Assembly: GCA_016712625.1 (NCBI GenBank)
Contig: JADJQQ010000003.1
Span: 124,001 to 188,000 of the forward strand
DNA from: Candidatus Competibacteraceae bacterium
GTDB taxonomy: Bacteria; Pseudomonadota; Gammaproteobacteria; Competibacterales; Competibacteraceae
DNA length: 64,000 nt
Direction of reading: 5' to 3'
Shown here piece by piece: positions 56,058-64,000 of this stretch (positions are counted from its first letter, which is position 1; every line of letters begins with the position of its first letter). The notes under the pieces are model-generated. The model was not told where the DNA came from and searched no databases. It worked only from the letters and a program-made list of their open reading frames with translations. The translations under genes and the position numbers were made by a program.

Positions 56058-56894
56058 ATGAGAGAATTTTCCGTGCAAACAGTTCAAGACCTCCCTGAGT
56101 ATAAGCAGCCTCCTGTTGTTGAGGTGGTTTTTGGTATTCACTTCAAAGAACTCAAAAACTTTCTTACTCCTTATCTTGGGCTATTGTGGGAAAGATTTAG
56201 GAGCGACTATCCAATTTGCCAAGAAGTTCCCCCTTTAGCGCCAGTCATCGAACGATTCTCTGACTCTCCGATTACGCAGACACAATTAGAAATTTCTGAC
56301 TTATTGCCGCCCCCTAGGGTTTGGTTTATTCATAGTCATCAAAATGGAATTATCCAAGTACAGCGAGATCGTTTTTTACATAACTGGAAGAAAATCAGAC
56401 CTAATGATGAGTACCCTAGCTATGAAAAAGTGAACTTAATGTTCAAAGAGAAATTAAGTATTTTTGAATCTTTCTTAGCAGAGTTTGATATTGGAACTTT
56501 AGAACCTTTGCAATATGAACTGACCTATGTTGATCAAATAGCATTCTCTGATGAATTTAATTCCTTGGCGAAGATTGGAAATGTTTTAAGGGATTTCTGT
56601 TGGCAAGATGAAACGAATCGCTTTCTCTCTGAGCCAGAATCCATCAATTGGCGAACTAGCTTCTTAATGCCGGATCGGGTTGGGCGTGTCCACGTTGCTA
56701 TTCGCAATGCTCTTCGCCGCGAAGATCGAGAACCTATCATGGTTTTAGAGTTGACAGCACGTGGGTTGCCTATAGAAACTTCTCGTTCCGCAATGTGGGA
56801 ATGGTTTGATTTAGCACATGAACGTGTCGTTCAAGGGTTCGCTGATCTCATTAAAGATGATTTCCAAAATAATGTTTGGAGGCGAATAAGATGA
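56058..56894 (+). CDS. TIGR04255 family protein
   Basis: 278 aa. The N-terminus (YKQPPVVEVVFGIHFKELKN) and later blocks (YELTYVDQIAF, GRVHVAIRNALR, VLELTARGL, WEWFDLAHERVVQGFADL) match the sporadically distributed TIGR04255 family, whose biochemical role is unknown. It heads a four-gene AT-rich plus-strand operon; its stop overlaps the next start (ATGA). Confidence 0.7.
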   Translation: MREFSVQTVQDLPEYKQPPVVEVVFGIHFKELKNFLTPYLGLLWERFRSDYPICQEVPPLAPVIERFSDSPITQTQLEISDLLPPPRVWFIHSHQNGIIQVQRDRFLHNWKKIRPNDEYPSYEKVNLMFKEKLSIFESFLAEFDIGTLEPLQYELTYVDQIAFSDEFNSLAKIGNVLRDFCWQDETNRFLSEPESINWRTSFLMPDRVGRVHVAIRNALRREDREPIMVLELTARGLPIETSRSAMWEWFDLAHERVVQGFADLIKDDFQNNVWRRIR

Positions 56895-57337
56895 TAGCTA
56901 CCAGCTATGTAACACCTGATCATTACTGGTCTCACGATGCGGCTAGTATAATCTATGAGGAATCTTACCAACCGGAACATATTGCTTCGGTAGAGCCATT
57001 TGTTGAAGAAGATCAAAGTTTTTATCGAGAAAGTTTGCTAATTCATCGTTCTTACGGTTCGGCTTTGCTGAAGGAGAGCGCAAAAAATATCTCTGATTTA
57101 CTTCTCAGAATATCTCTAGGGCAATTAGCTAATCATGAAGAAATGGTAGCAACTACGTCTTCATTAGCTGACTTTGAGAGCTATTTTCGGCAAGCAGGAT
57201 GGCAAAAAGAAGAAGTTCTTGACTGGGATTACTCTATGTCCGCCCCTCCACCCCGCGCATCTGGAACGATACCTGTTAAGCTGGAATACATGGGCCGTGG
57301 TAAGCCCTTGCCTGCTGACGATCCGTGGCAAGACTAA
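56891..57337 (+). CDS. Hypothetical partner of the TIGR04255 protein
   Basis: 148 aa from ATG 56891, translationally coupled to the upstream gene, GGAGG upstream. Begins MIATSYVTPDHYWSHDAASI and ends in a Pro-rich stretch (SAPPPRASGTIPV). Helical middle, no motif recognised. Similar-sized unknown proteins accompany TIGR04255 genes. Confidence 0.5.
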   Translation: MIATSYVTPDHYWSHDAASIIYEESYQPEHIASVEPFVEEDQSFYRESLLIHRSYGSALLKESAKNISDLLLRISLGQLANHEEMVATTSSLADFESYFRQAGWQKEEVLDWDYSMSAPPPRASGTIPVKLEYMGRGKPLPADDPWQD

Positions 57338-57357
57338 CAAATCTGTGTGTGGGTAAA

Positions 57358-57888
57358 ATGGATTATCCTTGGTACCAATGTATTGCTGATGACAGTATCG
57401 AACAAGGTGATATTTTTGAGGCTTGTCCGGTATTCATTCCTCCCGACAATCTTACCTTGGATATAAATGCTCCTAGTAATGCGACTTTTCGTTGGGAGAA
57501 AAGGGATGTGATTGTGATGTCGCAGACTTGCGATTTAGTGAAAGGAAGAGAGAAGCTTTCGGAAATTTTGCTTTGCTCAGTCTGGAACCGATCTGAAATT
57601 AAGGAGGGGCACCTAGCAAAACCGAAAGGGATAGAAGATGTGCGTAGAGGTAATTTACCGGGCTATCATCTATTGGCGGCTTGCTCGTTAGAAGGAATAT
57701 CTCGTGAAGTTAGAGTTGTTGACTTTCGTCAAGTTTATTCGCTGCCGGTTTCTTTCTTAAGACAATTGAGTATTGAGCACCAAAACCACATTCGGTTACT
57801 TCCTCCATATCGAGAACATCTTTCTCAAGCTTTCGCCCGTTTCTTCATGCGAGTAGGTCTTCCTGTAGATATTCCTCAATTCAAGTAA
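57358..57888 (+). CDS. Hypothetical third gene of the TIGR04255 operon
   Basis: 176 aa from ATG 57358. WYQCIADDSIEQGDIFEACP followed by VIVMSQTCDLVKGREKLSEI is a pattern I recall from unnamed proteins in TIGR04255 neighbourhoods; the conserved Cys/Asp (SQTCDL) may be functional. Ends SQAFARFFMRVGLPVDIP. Spacing is 20 bp from the upstream stop. Confidence 0.5.
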   Translation: MDYPWYQCIADDSIEQGDIFEACPVFIPPDNLTLDINAPSNATFRWEKRDVIVMSQTCDLVKGREKLSEILLCSVWNRSEIKEGHLAKPKGIEDVRRGNLPGYHLLAACSLEGISREVRVVDFRQVYSLPVSFLRQLSIEHQNHIRLLPPYREHLSQAFARFFMRVGLPVDIPQFK

Positions 57889-57903
57889 AGGCAATCTACT
57901 TCG

Positions 57904-58245
57904 ATGGCTAAAAAGTTTCGTCATTTGCTGGATAGGATGCCCAAGGAACAGCGGAATCATATTGAAAAAGAAACAAACCGGCTGATAGCCGAAATGCCTC
58001 TCCAAGAGCTTCGTAAAGCGCTTCAACTTACTCAGCAGCAAGTTGCAGCTATGCTTAGCATCAATCAGGTTGCCGTATCCAAGATGGAAAGCCAAACCGA
58101 TATGTATGTGAGTACACTAAGGCGCTTCATTGAAGCGATGGGGGGAGAATTGCGAATTGTGGCCCACTTTCCACAAGGGGATGTAGAGATCAATCAGTTC
58201 ACCCAAGGGGAAGGGGGACAAATCAGGCGTCGGCGGCATGATTGA
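57904..58245 (+). CDS. XRE-type HTH regulator
   Basis: 113 aa. A long N-terminal helix, then LRKALQLTQQQVAAMLSINQ and VAVSKMESQTDMYVSTLRRF, a standard lambda-repressor-like HTH as in HigA/HipB-type proteins, with GGELRIVAHFPQGDVEI after it. It lies 15 bp after the third gene and closes the operon; it may bind the repeats at 55947-55989. Confidence 0.65.
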   Translation: MAKKFRHLLDRMPKEQRNHIEKETNRLIAEMPLQELRKALQLTQQQVAAMLSINQVAVSKMESQTDMYVSTLRRFIEAMGGELRIVAHFPQGDVEINQFTQGEGGQIRRRRHD

Positions 58246-58352
58246 AATATTGATAGATTGAGTCTTTTACGAGGATAATAACTTTCAGGGGTAGGCTGTG
58301 AGATTTTGTTAAGAAACCAAGTGGATAGATTTTGTTGTGGTGGAAATAGCTT

Positions 58353-59450
58353 ATGGAAATAAGTGAATTCCGAGATATCAAAAAATCTCAGAAGCCGGGA
58401 GATTTTGCGGCGCAAGAAGTCACTTCCGGTATTCCTATCCCAGCAGTCCAGCGCGTTCGGCTTTTCTCCTCCAGCGATTGGGAGGAGTTTGTAGAAGAAT
58501 GGGCACATTCACTTAAAAATACCTACTCAAAAATTCAACGCTATGCGGGTTCTGGCGATAAAGGATGCGACGTAGTGGGTTTCATCAATGATACTGGATT
58601 CAAGGGAATTTGGGATAATTATCAATGCAAGCATTATGACCATTCTTTATCGCCGAGTGATGTTTGGTTAGAGATTGGCAAGATTATTTATTATTCTTAT
58701 ATAGGTGAATACAAATCACCCAGAAAATATTATTTTGCTGCGCCAATGGATATCGGGCTGAAACTTAAAAAGTTGCTTCAAGATCCGAGTTCTATAAAAA
58801 GCTGTCTAATAGAAAACTGGACTAATCATTGCCAAGATAAAATTACCAGTACTTGTCAAATTTTTTTAGATGAAGCTCTTCTTGCACACATAGAGAGTTT
58901 TGACTTTTCAACCTTCAGTAGCTTGTCAGTAGTCGATCTAATTAATGGACATAGCAAAACGCAGTTCTATGCAACCCGTTTTGGTGGAGGGTTAGCTCAA
59001 AGGCCACCTGCTGCCAGCCCCCCATTGGAGATACATGATACTGAAAGCAGATATATAAAACAATTGATGGAAGCATACTCGGATCATTTGCAAGAAACAA
59101 TTAATCAAGTGGCTTCTATTATTTCAAGGCCAGATATCGGGAAGCACTTTTCGAGAGCGAGAGAAAATTTTTATCACGCAGAATCACTACGAAACTTTGC
59201 CAGAGACACGGTGCCAGAAGGCACTTTCGAGGCACTTCAGGATGAGGTCTATCATGGGGTTATCGATATTTGTGAAAGTTTTCATGCAGATGGGTTTATT
59301 CGTGCTAAAGCAACAGTGAGCAAAGCTGGTGATTTATCCCTGACAAGCAACGCCCTTTGTACAAAGATCAAGATTCAAGATAAGCATGGCATCTGTCACC
59401 AGCTTTCAAACGATGATCGTCTCGCATGGGTAAGGAAAAAGAATGGCTAA
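58353..59450 (+). CDS. ABC-three-component system effector/CTD protein
   Basis: 365 aa. Near residues 65-90, SGDKGCDVVGFINDTGFKGI and WDNYQCKHYD give the D...QxK signature of a restriction-endonuclease-like (Mrr-type) fold. The C-terminal region (DTVPEGTFEALQDEVYHGVI, HADGFIRAKATVSKAG) resembles the C-terminal domain shared by ABC-3C effectors. The next two genes are the middle component and ATPase of such systems. Its stop overlaps the next start. Presumably the nuclease effector. Confidence 0.6.
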   Translation: MEISEFRDIKKSQKPGDFAAQEVTSGIPIPAVQRVRLFSSSDWEEFVEEWAHSLKNTYSKIQRYAGSGDKGCDVVGFINDTGFKGIWDNYQCKHYDHSLSPSDVWLEIGKIIYYSYIGEYKSPRKYYFAAPMDIGLKLKKLLQDPSSIKSCLIENWTNHCQDKITSTCQIFLDEALLAHIESFDFSTFSSLSVVDLINGHSKTQFYATRFGGGLAQRPPAASPPLEIHDTESRYIKQLMEAYSDHLQETINQVASIISRPDIGKHFSRARENFYHAESLRNFARDTVPEGTFEALQDEVYHGVIDICESFHADGFIRAKATVSKAGDLSLTSNALCTKIKIQDKHGICHQLSNDDRLAWVRKKNG

Positions 59451-59939
59451 GAGTCACTCAAAGATTGCCACATTCAACAGCCCGCTGGAGACCGGAATTC
59501 GAACTCTTGTGCTGCTAGTGTCTGCTTATCCCGCATCTTACGATTTACAACATTTGGTATACTTCGATTACTTATTAGTCCATTCAGGTGATGTGAGGGG
59601 CCAGACAGTCTTCATCCGCCGCTTCCCCTCCGATCAGGTGAGTTGTTAGTAAGACGAGGTCTCGTTGAAAAGGGCCTACTTCTAATGATAAGCAGAGGGC
59701 TTATTGGTCGAGTTTTCAACTCTAATGGTATCGAATATCAGGCTGAAGATATCGCTGGACCTTTTATCGATGGACTGAATGCATCCTATTTAGTCAAACT
59801 TAAGGATCGCGCAATCTGGGTTTGTGACCATTTCCGAAACATGTTGCCTGAAGAATTAGAGGCATTGATAAAAGGTGTGTTCGATAAGTGGACGATAGAG
59901 TTCGAACCGTATGTGCGTAGCTATGGAGCTGAGACATGA
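59443..59939 (+). CDS. ABC-3C middle component, frameshifted
   Basis: FNSPLETGIRTLVLLVSAYP then DLQHLVYFDYLLVHSGD is the start of ABC-3C middle-component proteins. After one missing base at about 59597, the text continues GPDSLHPPLPLRSGELLVRR, RGLIGRVFNSNG, YQAEDIAGPFIDGL and ends FEPYVRSYGAE. It presumably bridges effector and ATPase. A helical wHTH-like fold is likely. Its end overlaps the ATPase start by 4 bp. Confidence 0.65.
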
Positions 59940-61786
59940 ACTATCGTGGCCTCCAACTACGCCATATTTGCTTCTTATCTCATCAGAAAGAGTCAACTTA
60001 CCTAGAATTTAAAAGTGGACTAAACGTTATTTGTGGAGCATCGGATACTGGTAAATCATTCATAGCCTTATCAATTGATTTTATGCTTGGTGCGAAGCCA
60101 CCTCTTAAAGATATTCGTGAACGTGTCGGATATGATCTTATCCTAATGGGCATGGAAGCGCATGATGGATCAACTTTTACACTTGAGCGAAGTATCGATG
60201 GGGGAGATTTTTTTTGTTACGATGGATTACTTACCGATTTCCCTGATCGCTTAAATGGAAAGCACCTTCGAAAGCGGCATAATGAAAAGAAAGAAGATAA
60301 TCTCTCGCGTTACTTATTGAATCTCATTGGTCTGGATAAGCGTCGGGTAATTAAAAATAAACATGGAGTAAAAAAATCGCTTAGTTATCGGAATCTTGCC
60401 AGATTAACAATTATACAAGAGCAGGAAATTATCAAAGAGCAATCACCCATCTTGAGTGGTCAACATACAGAGCAAACTCTCGAATACTCTGTTTTTAAAC
60501 TTCTTTTAACAGGTAATGATGATAGTGCATTTATTAGTAAGGAACCTCAAGGTAAAGATAAATTAGAGGTATTAGGTCGAATTGATTTAATTAATCAGCT
60601 TGTCGCTGAATACCAAGATGAATTAGAAGAATTAGCCGACGATCCTAACAATCTGAATGATCAACTTGAACACCTTAATGAGTCTATATTACGTCATCAG
60701 GAAGCACTTTATGTCACAGAACAACAACTAAGTAACTTAATGTCACAGCGTCGAGAAATGGTTAGTGGTCGCGAAAAAATCATAAATAGACTCGATGAAA
60801 TTGAAGGACTTATTGCACGATTTTCTCTCCTTGAGAAACACTACAATAGCGATATTGATCGCCTAGAAGCCATACAAGAATCTGGTGTTTTGTTTACTTA
60901 CTTACTCCTGTTGCTTGCCCTCTTTGTAGGGCACAAATACACAACGAAGCTTATAACGGCATGTGTGATGGAAATGTAAGTGCTGTGGTCAATGCTGCTA
61001 CAGCCGAGATAATGAAAATCAGGAAATTAAACCGTGAACTTGATTTTACTGTAATAAAGTTACATGAGGAACGGTTACAATTGAAAGAGGAATCTAATAA
61101 AATTGCGGATAAAATTTCTAGGCTTCAAATTACAATTGATGAGGCAGTTTCATCTGAGGTTGCTAAAGCCCGTGCAACTTTTTCTGATCTTGTAGAAAAA
61201 CGCTTTGATGTTCGACAAGCTCTTAACTTGTTTCAACGTATTCAGGAACTAGAAGAACTTAAAGTAACAATTGAAAATACGCAAAAGTGTGAATCTGATG
61301 ATGTCCAAAAAGTATTCATCTCAAAAAGCATTCTGGATGATTTTGCCAAAATCGTCCAAGATATTCTGCAAGCTTGGCACTTTCCTGGTGCTGAGCGAGT
61401 CTACTTTGATGATTCAATTAAAGACTTGACAATATCGGGAGACACGAGGGTAATCATGGTAAAGGGCTTCGTGCTATTACTCATGCAGCTTTCAATATAG
61501 CGCTACTTGATTACTGCTATAAAAACGATCTTGCGCATCCAGGGTTTGTTTTACTCGACTCTCCTTTATTGGCTTATCGCGAACCATCAAGCGATGAAGA
61601 TGATTTGAAAGGTTCAAATCTTAGAGATCATTTTACGAACATTTAACTAACTTAGCTGAGGAAATACAGATTATAGTTATCGAAAATGAACATCCATCTG
61701 AATGCGTACGTGATCGTATAAAATATCATTTCTTTACGGGTATCCAGAATAATGGGAGACAAGGTTTTTTCCCAATTTCTCAATAG
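59936..61786 (+). CDS. ABC-3C ATPase (Rad50/SMC-like), frameshifted
   Basis: Walker A is NVICGASDTGKSFIAL. A large coiled coil with a Cys motif follows (YLxPVACPLCRAQIHNEAYN, recovered after a one-base change near 60905). The distal ATPase half has TRGNHGKGLRAITHAAFNIA (signature region) and FVLLDSPLLAYREPSSDED (Walker B). One G is missing near 61448 and one T near 61632. Stop at TAG 61784-61786. ABC-3C ATPases are thought to sense invading nucleic acid and control the effector. Confidence 0.65.
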
Positions 61787-61795
61787 TTAGCGCTG

Positions 61796-61940
61796 TTAAT
61801 TCTCCGTCCGTGATAGTTCTATTTCTTCTTGCTGGTGATGCGCGCGAAGTTGATCAAAGAACGCAGGGGTGACCTCTTGAATTTCCTTTATCGAATGCTG
61901 CTAGCAGCTTCTTTTCAAGTTCCTCATCGGTTATCCTCAC
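61796..61940 (-). CDS. Small acidic protein, possible antitoxin-like, one frameshift
   Basis: A GTG at 61940 follows AGGAGG. MRITDEELEKKLLAAFD, then after removing one A, EIQEVTPAFFDQLRAHHQQEEI and a short tail to TAA at 61796. Short acidic helical proteins like this accompany TA loci. No partner is seen. It is convergent with the ABC-3C ATPase, 10 bp away. Confidence 0.4.
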
Positions 61941-61976
61941 CAATGACAGTCCTCCTAAAGTGAGATCCCTAAAAAA

Positions 61977-62005
61977 TTATTTTCGGTGACTCTATTCCGA
62001 GAGCT
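61977..62005 (+). repeat. 29-bp direct repeat, copy 1
   Basis: Begins TTATTTTCGGTGACTCTAT and ends CCGAGAGCT. It recurs at 63145-63173 with one mismatch. Copy 2 is the 3' end of the gene at 62854-63177, so copy 1 is the tail of a lost paralogue. Confidence 0.7.
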
Positions 62006-62008
62006 TCC

Positions 62009-62770
62009 TTGATCCGGGCAGCGATAGTAGCCGCTTTGATGGTTGCGGTTCCGGGCGGGCATAGTCAAGATACTCGGTCGGTGACCGCCTCCCTGCAAGC
62101 CGAAAGCAACAACAACCGCCTCGTCCTCATGGTGAAGAATCTTACTTGGGAACGGGTCCGGAGTTTTGGTCTGGTTGTTGAGTACAAAACGGATATGACC
62201 GGCGCGGTACGCGCGGCAGTGGCGGATACCTCGATGCGGGTGGAACCCACAAACGGTGGGTTTCTCCTCGATCTCGGCCCCTCGGGCGGCATAGGAAAGG
62301 GGAAGGATGGCGTGGTCTCCCTTGCGCTTTCATCGGGCAAGGTGGCCTCGGCGCGGCTTCGAGTGGAAAGTGAAGCGGTCTACGGATTCTGCCTGGTTCC
62401 CAAGCTCGGCGACTTCGGTTCCCATTCTCCGCTATCGCGCTACGTTGCGGAACGAGAAGAGGCGACGCTGAATGCTGCGGATTTCCCGAATTCGCTCGTG
62501 TTTACCCTTGAAGGTGGTCACTTGGTGCTAACCGTGACCGGCACGGCGTGGAGCGACGTGCAAGCGATCACCTGGCGGCGGGTGGCAAGCAAAGACCGCA
62601 CCTCGGCGCTGCGGGAAGCGCTATCGAGCGGCACGGCGCGAGTAACGCCCGCTGCCGATGGATTTCTCTTGGAGATCGATGATGCCGATTTGCCGGAAGG
62701 GGAACGGCTGGTAGCCCTGACGCTTGATACCGGTGCCGTGGTGGCATCGCCGATCACCGTGCGCCGTTAA
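62009..62770 (+). CDS. Secreted hypothetical protein
   Basis: 253 aa from a TTG (62009); an internal ATG at 62039 is an alternative. It begins with a signal-like stretch (AAIVAALMVAVPGGHSQ). The beta-rich body seems to hold two similar halves: ESNNNRLVLMVKNLTWERVR...GGFLLDLG and EGGHLVLTVTGTAWSDVQ...DGFLLEID. No known domain. GC-rich, unlike the ABC-3C block before it, so from another source. Confidence 0.45.
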   Translation: MIRAAIVAALMVAVPGGHSQDTRSVTASLQAESNNNRLVLMVKNLTWERVRSFGLVVEYKTDMTGAVRAAVADTSMRVEPTNGGFLLDLGPSGGIGKGKDGVVSLALSSGKVASARLRVESEAVYGFCLVPKLGDFGSHSPLSRYVAEREEATLNAADFPNSLVFTLEGGHLVLTVTGTAWSDVQAITWRRVASKDRTSALREALSSGTARVTPAADGFLLEIDDADLPEGERLVALTLDTGAVVASPITVRR

Positions 62771-62853
62771 GCCGCACTCCTACATACCGCACGGCAAAGC
62801 TCATGCGCTCCCGGCCAAACAGCGAAAACTTATTACCGTGCCATGAGGTAAAC

Positions 62854-63177
62854 ATGATGAAACTATCCCATGTGCTGGATGAAGTGAAGAGGGAACTGGT
62901 GGCGCGAGTGCTCTCGGCGGAAGAGTCGGCGACTTACGGCATCAAGGAAACAGTGTATGAAAAATACAAGGTTAAAACTGAAGACGGGGCGGTCGTCATC
63001 GTCCGAATTCCAGACCCCCGTCATTTCTTGAAAGACTCCACAGAATACCTGCTGAACGCGGAATGGTTCTCTATGGAAGGATTCCTCTGGAATTTCGCTC
63101 CACCAGGACGAAATAGTCCTGAAACCGCGTTCAACCGTCTGAGTTTATTTTCGGTGACTCTATCCCGAGAGCTATAA
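62854..63177 (+). CDS. Hypothetical protein, 107 aa
   Basis: ATG 62854 has GAGG five nt upstream. Begins MMKLSHVLDEVKRELVARVL. Middle: YEKYKVKTEDGAVVIVRIPD. The end RLSLFSVTLSREL is encoded by the 29-bp repeat copy 2. No family recognised. Confidence 0.45.
   Translation: MMKLSHVLDEVKRELVARVLSAEESATYGIKETVYEKYKVKTEDGAVVIVRIPDPRHFLKDSTEYLLNAEWFSMEGFLWNFAPPGRNSPETAFNRLSLFSVTLSREL
63145..63173 (+). repeat. 29-bp direct repeat, copy 2
   Basis: Same sequence as 61977-62005 except C for T at one position; it forms the 3' coding end of 62854-63177. Confidence 0.7.
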
Positions 63178-63239
63178 AGGGCCCCCAAATTCGGACAGGT
63201 AAAAAAAGGGACTCCTCTGCAAGGCGGGGAAGCACGGCC

Positions 63240-64000
<761 letters not shown>

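Overview
The window looks like a mosaic of plasmid or other accessory DNA from a proteobacterium, most likely a gammaproteobacterium. The basis is the mix of gene families: RPA- and RepA_C-type plasmid initiators, ParA, a type IV coupling protein, ArdC antirestriction proteins, a Tn21-like Tn3 transposase, RHS tips and many toxin-antitoxin (TA) pairs. There are no rRNA, tRNA or core housekeeping genes, so a species cannot be named. Base composition swings between GC-rich blocks (about 1-17 kb, 46-55 kb) and AT-rich blocks (about 18.3-25 kb, 56-62 kb), as expected of assembled cargo.

Layout. 1-2.8 kb: a truncated plasmid protein, a possible sRNA, a TraD-like mobilisation protein and a TA cluster. 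3.2-5.5 kb: an iteron origin and an initiator gene carrying two in-frame TGA codons; an IS1-family element joins this broken gene to a broken parB. 6.2-13.4 kb: a three-gene operon (AbiEi-like antitoxin, nucleotidyltransferase, caspase-helicase), interrupted by Tn3-family DNA. 13.6-16.9 kb: HigBA-like and VapBC pairs, an ArdC remnant and a resolvase. 17.4-20.1 kb: an RHS C-terminus with two consecutive metalloprotease toxin/immunity modules. 20.1-25 kb: unknown genes, an XRE-ImmA regulator and a serine protease/HEPN pair. 25.1-31.7 kb: a second broken ArdC and a minus-strand conjugation operon. 31.7-33 kb: a dense field of hairpins. 33.1-35.5 kb: secreted VCBS/FG-GAP-type proteins and a Phd/ParE pair. 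35.5-37.8 kb: a long hairpin-rich non-coding stretch containing a group II intron domain V-like hairpin, followed by a basic protein of unknown function. 37.8-48 kb: plasmid backbone with a second iteron origin, repA, parA and its partner, a RadC-like protein, TacAT, DUF2958 and ArdC. 48.4-50.8 kb: Fic and ChrA. 50.8-55.9 kb: type I restriction-modification. 56-61.8 kb: a TIGR04255 operon and an ABC-three-component system. 62-63.2 kb: two small hypothetical genes. 63.2-64 kb: G/C low-complexity sequence with no biological signal.

How the parts work together. Replication (two origins), partition (ParA), transfer (coupling protein, TraD-like protein, ArdC) and maintenance (at least seven TA modules) form a plasmid backbone. 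The cargo is mostly conflict systems: type I RM, the ABC-3C system, the caspase-helicase operon, the protease/HEPN pair, RHS toxins and Fic.

A major caveat: more than a dozen genes are broken by single-base changes in homopolymer runs, while the protein similarity continues straight across the break. These look like residual sequencing errors, so such genes may be intact in the organism. Three in-frame stops (two in the 3.4 kb initiator, one at 20.84 kb) and several true truncations are not of this kind. Family assignments come from recognising motifs by eye; no database search was run.
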